Assembly (NCBI GenBank): GCA_900548725.1
Contig: URLV01000001.1
Span: 44,575-108,574, forward strand
Length of the DNA stretch: 64,000 bases
Reading direction: 5' to 3'
DNA from: an uncultured Mycoplasmatota bacterium
GTDB taxonomy: Bacteria > Bacillota_I > Bacilli_A > RF39 > UBA660
This document shows positions 60,049-64,000 of the stretch, piece by piece. A program made the translations under genes and the position numbers. The notes under the pieces were generated by a model. The model was not told the DNA's origin, made no database searches, and worked only from the letters and a program-made list of their open reading frames with translations. Each line of letters starts with the position of its first letter. Within the stretch, counting starts at the first letter, position 1.

Positions 60049-61098
60049 ATGGGAAAGATAAAATATTTAACAAGATGTATATTTAGAATGAATTATAAAA
60101 ATTTCTTTAGTACTATAGATGATGTCCATAATAAAACAAATAAGAATAAATTAAATATATTTATTGATATAATAAACTGTGGTCTAAAATATGAAGCAGG
60201 TTACGTAGATTATAATTTATTTGAAATGTATAATATGAACAACAAAGAAAGAAAAACAATAATTACTAGAGGAATAAACAATAATATATTAAAAAAATAT
60301 AATGACAAAACTAAATCATATATATTTGAAGATAAAGCAATATTTAATAAATTATATAATGAATATTTAAATAGAAAATGGATATACTTAAATGACAACT
60401 ATAATGATTTTAAAAAATATCTAAAAAATAAAAAATATATCATAGTAAAACCATTATCTTTATCATGTGGAAAAGGTGTAGAAAAAATAAAAGTATCTGA
60501 TTATGATACAAAAAAATTATATGAATATTTAATAGATACAAAAAGATATTTAGTAGAAGATGTAGCAGAACAACATAAAGTAATCAATGACATATATCCT
60601 AAATCTATAAATACTGTTAGAATTGTCACATTAAATAAAAAAGTAGTTGCTGCTTTCATTAGATTTGGAAACAAAGATAATATTGTAGATAATTTCAACC
60701 ACGATGGTATGGTGACAACAATTAATATAGAAAATGGTATAATTGAATATCCTGCTATAGATAAACACAAAAATATATTTTATAAACATCCAGAAACAAA
60801 CAAAGATATAATAGGAGTAAAAATACCTTATTGGAATGAAGTAATTAAATTATGTCAAGAAGTATCTAATATAATACCAGAAATAGGATATGTTGGATGG
60901 GATATATGTATAGGAAAAGAAAAACCATTTCTAATAGAAGGAAATGATTTTCCAGGGCATGACTTATATCAATTGCCAGTTCACAGAAAAGATAATACAG
61001 GTTTACTACCTATATTTAAAATAGTAATGGAGGAAAAAAATGAAAATAGTAATAGCAACAGATCACAATGGAGTAAAAGAAAAAGAAATAATTATTAA
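60049..61098 (+). CDS. sugar-transfer-associated ATP-grasp protein
   Basis: The 349-residue protein has the ATP-grasp pattern of the ATPgrasp_ST family: KKYIIVKPLSLSCGKGVEKI, RYLVEDVAEQHKVINDIYPK, SINTVRIVTLNKKVVAAFIR, then NIIPEIGYVGWDICIGKEKP and FLIEGNDFPGHDLYQLPVHR. Such enzymes form an amide or ester in cell-surface polysaccharide or peptidoglycan pathways; the substrate is unknown. The last 20 or so residues (NSNSNRSQWSKRKRNNY) read over the start of rpiB in another frame and are probably not conserved. The ATG at 60049 follows a GAGGG site. Confidence 0.8.
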   Translation: MGKIKYLTRCIFRMNYKNFFSTIDDVHNKTNKNKLNIFIDIINCGLKYEAGYVDYNLFEMYNMNNKERKTIITRGINNNILKKYNDKTKSYIFEDKAIFNKLYNEYLNRKWIYLNDNYNDFKKYLKNKKYIIVKPLSLSCGKGVEKIKVSDYDTKKLYEYLIDTKRYLVEDVAEQHKVINDIYPKSINTVRIVTLNKKVVAAFIRFGNKDNIVDNFNHDGMVTTINIENGIIEYPAIDKHKNIFYKHPETNKDIIGVKIPYWNEVIKLCQEVSNIIPEIGYVGWDICIGKEKPFLIEGNDFPGHDLYQLPVHRKDNTGLLPIFKIVMEEKNENSNSNRSQWSKRKRNNY

Positions 61099-61480
61099 TA
61101 GTTTAAAAGATAATTATGAAATAATAGACAAAAGTACACATAATACACCAATAGATGATTATCCTTTATACGCTTTTTCAGTAGGAGAATACGTAAGAGA
61201 TAACGAAGATTCTATAGGAATATTATTATGCGGTACAGGTATTGGAATGTCTATAGCAGCAAATAAAGTAAAAGGAATTCGTTGTGCTCACGTATCACAT
61301 TTAACAGAAGCAAAATTAGCAAGAATGCATAACAATGCAAACATAATTGCAATGAGTTATAAAAATGATATAAATGATATACTTGAATGGATAAATGCAT
61401 TTATAACAACAGATTTTGCCAACGAAGAAAGACATATTAGAAGAGTAGAACAAATAAAAGAATACGAAAGAAGAAATTAA
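61040..61480 (+). CDS. rpiB: ribose-5-phosphate isomerase B
   Basis: The 146-residue protein has IATDHNGVKEKEIIINSLKD, DDYPLYAFSVGEYVRDNEDS, GILLCGTGIGMSIAANKVKG (catalytic Cys and loop), IRCAHVSHLTEAKLARMHNN and ANIIAMS. It interconverts ribose and ribulose 5-phosphate. The start follows TGGAGGAAAAAA and lies 59 bases inside the preceding gene. Confidence 0.95.
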   Translation: MKIVIATDHNGVKEKEIIINSLKDNYEIIDKSTHNTPIDDYPLYAFSVGEYVRDNEDSIGILLCGTGIGMSIAANKVKGIRCAHVSHLTEAKLARMHNNANIIAMSYKNDINDILEWINAFITTDFANEERHIRRVEQIKEYERRN

Positions 61481-61482
61481 TT

Positions 61483-61680
61483 ATGAATGTAAAAGTATAT
61501 TTATATATAATTACAACTTTACTTTCTGCATATACACTAACTGGAATTAATTTTAATAAGTTTTGGAACTCTAAAAAAAGTATAGAAGCAAAGATATTTA
61601 TTATATTACTTAGTTTAATAATGTCTTATTTATTAACTAATTTTATAGTAGATTTCCTATCTTCTTCTAAAATATTATGA
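61483..61680 (+). CDS. ywzB: DUF1146-family membrane protein YwzB
   Basis: This 65-residue protein has two membrane helices and the DUF1146 pattern GINFNKFWNSKKSIEAKIFI, then ILLSLIMSYLLTNFIVDFL. In Bacillus ywzB lies close upstream of murAA and spoIID. Function unknown. It overlaps spoIID by four bases (ATGA). Confidence 0.75.
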   Translation: MNVKVYLYIITTLLSAYTLTGINFNKFWNSKKSIEAKIFIILLSLIMSYLLTNFIVDFLSSSKIL

Positions 61681-62648
61681 AAAAAAATTTATTGTTATAT
61701 ATAGTAGTACTAATATTAATTCCAGTATTTGTAGTAAGTATAATATATAAATCACTTAGTGTAGATATTGATAATAATGAATCGAAAATAACAACTGTTA
61801 TTACAAGACAAACTACTAAAAAACAAACTAAAGAAACAACATCAAAAATAGAAGAATCAAATATAAAAATAAAGATTAATAAAAATAACGAAATAAAAGA
61901 ATTAAATTTAGAAGATTATATTGTAGGAGTAGTAGCAGGTGAAATGCCAGCATCTTTTGATATAGAAGCATTAAAAGCACAAGCAATAGCATCACGTACT
62001 TATGCACTTTATAAAATAGAAAATACAAATTCTGCTTTAGAAACTACTACAGACGACCAAGTATATAACACAATAGCAGAAATGAAAACAAAATGGCAAG
62101 ACGATTATACAAAATATTATAATAAAATACTAAATGCTGTAAATTCAACAAAAAATCTAGTAATGAAAAAAGATAATAAAGTATTTAAATCATTTTATTT
62201 TGCAATGTCAAATGGATATACAGAAGATTCTATCGCTGTATTTAGTGAAAATAATATAAAAAGTGTTTCATCACCATGGGATAATGAATCACTTAATAAA
62301 TTTAAAGTATCAACAACTTATTCTATTGATAAACTAAAAGAATTATTAAATCAAAATAATATAGATAACATAGAAATATTATCAAGGGACAAAACAAACA
62401 GAGTAGAAAAAATAAAAGTAAATGAAAAAACATACACAGGAGTAGAATTCAGAAAACTACTAACATTACGTTCTACTGATTTTAAAGTAGAAAAAGATGA
62501 TGATAACAATTATATTATAACAACAAAAGGATATGGACATGGAGTAGGTATGAGTCAATACGGTGCTAATGGAATGGCTAAAGAAAATTATAAATATGAT
62601 GAAATATTAAAATATTATTATCAAGATATAGAAATTACAAAAATATAG
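61677..62648 (+). CDS. spoIID: stage II sporulation protein D (lytic transglycosylase)
   Basis: The 323-residue protein has an N-terminal membrane anchor (LLLYIVVLILIPVFVVSIIY), a Thr/Lys-rich linker, and the SpoIID domain EDYIVGVVAGEMPASFDIEA with the catalytic Glu, LKAQAIASRTYALYK and the end GYGHGVGMSQYGANGMAKEN. It cleaves glycan strands at the septum during engulfment with SpoIIP and SpoIIM. Nearby murA, ywzB and spoIIQ match the Bacillus order. Confidence 0.95.
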   Translation: MKKNLLLYIVVLILIPVFVVSIIYKSLSVDIDNNESKITTVITRQTTKKQTKETTSKIEESNIKIKINKNNEIKELNLEDYIVGVVAGEMPASFDIEALKAQAIASRTYALYKIENTNSALETTTDDQVYNTIAEMKTKWQDDYTKYYNKILNAVNSTKNLVMKKDNKVFKSFYFAMSNGYTEDSIAVFSENNIKSVSSPWDNESLNKFKVSTTYSIDKLKELLNQNNIDNIEILSRDKTNRVEKIKVNEKTYTGVEFRKLLTLRSTDFKVEKDDDNNYIITTKGYGHGVGMSQYGANGMAKENYKYDEILKYYYQDIEITKI

Positions 62649-62694
62649 TATAATTTCTTTTTTTTTGCCCATAATCTTACTAGGAAGGTGAAAC

Positions 62695-63336
62695 ATGAAA
62701 ACAAGATTAAAATTAAAAAGATGGGCTACCGCTACAATTTATTTATCATTAATATTAATAGTATTCGTAAGTATGATATTTATTAGCAACAAATTAGATA
62801 ATTATTATGGAGATTCTTTAAACTTATCTTACATATTAAAAGATTTTATAGATAATGATACACCAGTTGCAAACATAAAAACAGAATCTATAATAAAACC
62901 ATTTGACAAAGAAAATATTACAACGGATATAGATTTCTATGATAAAGACGCAGATGAAGAATCTCAACAAAAGTCTCTAATTTTATATGAAAATACTTAT
63001 ATGCCAAATACAGGAATACTATATACTAGTGAAGAACAATTTGATGTACTATCTACACTTGATGGTAAAATAACTAAAATATCAAAAGATGAATTACTAG
63101 GAAATGTAGTTGAAATAACACATTCTAATACTTTAACAACAACATATTATAGTATAGATAATGTCAAAGTAAAAGAAAATCAAACTATAAAACAAGGTGA
63201 AGTAATAGGTACTAGTGGTAAAAATAATATATCATCAACTAGTGATAATATGATGTTATTTGAAGTTAGTTTAAATGGTAATAATATAGACCCAGAAAAC
63301 TATTACCAAATGAAATTAGAAGACTTAAATAACTAA
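62695..63336 (+). CDS. spoIIQ: stage II sporulation protein Q (LytM-like, degenerate)
   Basis: The 213-residue protein has a basic N-terminus, one membrane helix (ATIYLSLILIVFVSMIFISN) and a LytM/M23-like domain: FDVLSTLDGKITKISKDELL, GNVVEITHSNTLTTTYYSID, KVKENQTIKQGEVIGTSGKN and MMLFEVSLNGNNIDPENYY. The metal ligands HxxxD are lost (YMPNTGILY at that place) and the HxH is YxI, so it is unlikely to be an active peptidase, as in Bacillus SpoIIQ. It forms the forespore side of the SpoIIIAH-SpoIIQ channel. Confidence 0.88.
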   Translation: MKTRLKLKRWATATIYLSLILIVFVSMIFISNKLDNYYGDSLNLSYILKDFIDNDTPVANIKTESIIKPFDKENITTDIDFYDKDADEESQQKSLILYENTYMPNTGILYTSEEQFDVLSTLDGKITKISKDELLGNVVEITHSNTLTTTYYSIDNVKVKENQTIKQGEVIGTSGKNNISSTSDNMMLFEVSLNGNNIDPENYYQMKLEDLNN

Positions 63337-63357
63337 GTCTTTTTAACTAGGATTTAT

Positions 63358-63894
63358 ATGAATAATAAAATATATATAAAAATATTAGATAATGAAATAT
63401 GGATATCTAAAAACAATAAATTATATAAAGAAAAAACAAATACTATACTAGAAAATAACTTCATAACTAATTACAAAGTACTAGAAATAAATTTAAAACA
63501 AATAATAAATAAATATAAACTAACAAATCTTATTATTCAAAACAAAATATATATTATTATAAATAAATTATATTGTGAAAGTAATCTATTTATATTAAAA
63601 ACAATAATGTATAACCTAGGTTTATCAAACTATAAATTATTATATGAAGAAGATTTATACAAAGATATTTACCCAAACATATTATCTATTTGGAAAACAA
63701 ATGGTATATACATATATAATAATGTCGAAAACTATATAGATATTAACAATAAAAATGATATAAAAAAAATAAGTACAAATACTTTACTTATAACTTCTAA
63801 TAAAGATGTATTAAACATTTTAAACAAAGACTTAATTCTATATGAAAATGATACTAATCCAATATTCGATATGATAAATAATATTGATGATTAG
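63358..63894 (+). CDS. hypothetical protein after spoIIQ
   Basis: The 178-residue soluble protein begins MNNKIYIKILDNEIWISKNN and is very rich in Asn, Ile, Lys and Tyr. It shows strand-helix alternation (KVLEINLKQIINKYKLTNLI, YNLGLSNYKLLYEEDLYK, TNGIYIYNNVENYI, STNTLLITSNKDVLNIL), with loose resemblance to the shape of actin-fold subdomains, which I cannot confirm. In Bacillus spoIIID and mbl follow spoIIQ; this is neither on sequence. A good ribosome site (CTAGGATTT) precedes it. Confidence 0.5.
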   Translation: MNNKIYIKILDNEIWISKNNKLYKEKTNTILENNFITNYKVLEINLKQIINKYKLTNLIIQNKIYIIINKLYCESNLFILKTIMYNLGLSNYKLLYEEDLYKDIYPNILSIWKTNGIYIYNNVENYIDINNKNDIKKISTNTLLITSNKDVLNILNKDLILYENDTNPIFDMINNIDD

Positions 63895-63907
63895 TATTTT
63901 TTGTTAT

Positions 63908-63946
63908 GAAAAAAACATTAATTTAAAATTTATTAATGTTTTTTAT
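63908..63946 (+). terminator. terminator after the spoIIQ cluster
   Basis: A 12-bp stem, AAAAACATTAAT (63911-63922) with ATTAATGTTTTT (63932-63943), followed by T's. Nothing further that I can support lies between it and the window end. Confidence 0.75.
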
Positions 63947-64000
63947 ATTGTAATTTCAACCGCACCACTTAATTTAATTTTATCAGATAATAAATATTAG

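Noticed and set aside
1..64000. CRISPR array or insertion sequence
   Set aside because: No regularly spaced direct repeats of CRISPR type, no transposase gene and no terminal inverted repeats with target duplications were found.
63947..64000. C-terminal end of a minus-strand gene (frame ending KLSGAVEITI)
   Set aside because: An in-frame TAA at 63999-63997 closes the frame after 16 residues, so it cannot continue beyond the window.

Overview
The window is a very AT-rich bacterial chromosome segment with standard stop usage (TGA ends genes such as rnpA and does not read as Trp). Gene content and order match the origin region of a spore-forming Firmicute. Synteny with Bacillus subtilis is strong: dnaA-dnaN-recF-gyrB-gyrA, rpmH-rnpA-yidC-jag-mnmE-mnmG-rsmG-noc, dnaX-ybaB-recR-bofA, pth-mfd-spoVT and yabP-yabQ-divIC. 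The extreme AT content, short proteins and a tmRNA tag ending in AFA (seen in mollicutes) suggest a reduced-genome gut Bacilli lineage close to Mollicutes, such as the RF39/Erysipelotrichia-like clades. That placement is inference. The sporulation genes (yabP, yabQ-like, spoVG, yabG, spoVT, bofA, spoIIR, spoIID, spoIIQ) argue for an endospore former.

Layout. Positions 1-8.5 kb are accessory. They hold a PerR/rubrerythrin peroxide-stress pair under a perfect 23-bp palindrome and a compact locus that looks like a type I toxin-antitoxin system (24-residue hydrophobic peptide plus convergent antisense RNA). They also hold a 977-residue protein of unknown function coupled to a 56-residue ORF, an immunity-like protein, a degenerate VirD4-like ATPase in an operon with a MerR regulator, and an XRE regulator. 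Positions 8.5-20 kb carry membrane proteins, a lone holin, tRNA-Cys, an unusual MurD-MurL pair for peptidoglycan D-glutamate, and a run of poorly characterised membrane, LysM and thioredoxin-fold genes. Positions 20-34.6 kb run from tmRNA through division, sporulation, repair and translation genes to dnaX, tadA and the SRP RNA. Three perfect parS sites lie at 34.65-34.87 kb, followed by gyrA, gyrB, recF, a ComK homologue, dnaN and dnaA, all on the minus strand.

The dnaA-rpmH gap (43.76-44.07 kb) has two pairs of DnaA-box-like sequences and is the likely oriC. Left of it almost all genes are on the minus strand and right of it almost all are on the plus strand, so replication and transcription are co-oriented. 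The right arm carries rpmH to rsmG, then a ParB-family gene whose specificity residues are Noc-like (two perfect Noc binding sequences are in the window). PBP1A, rpoE, prfA-prmC, spoIIR, murA, rpmE, rpiB, ywzB, spoIID and spoIIQ follow.

The most notable observations are the type I TA-like locus, the Noc assignment with a binding site on the mnmE promoter, the MurD/MurL glutamate-epimerisation route, a ComK homologue inside the replication cluster, the AFA-ending tmRNA tag, and twin CGTACA/TGTACG palindromes spaced 32 bp apart.
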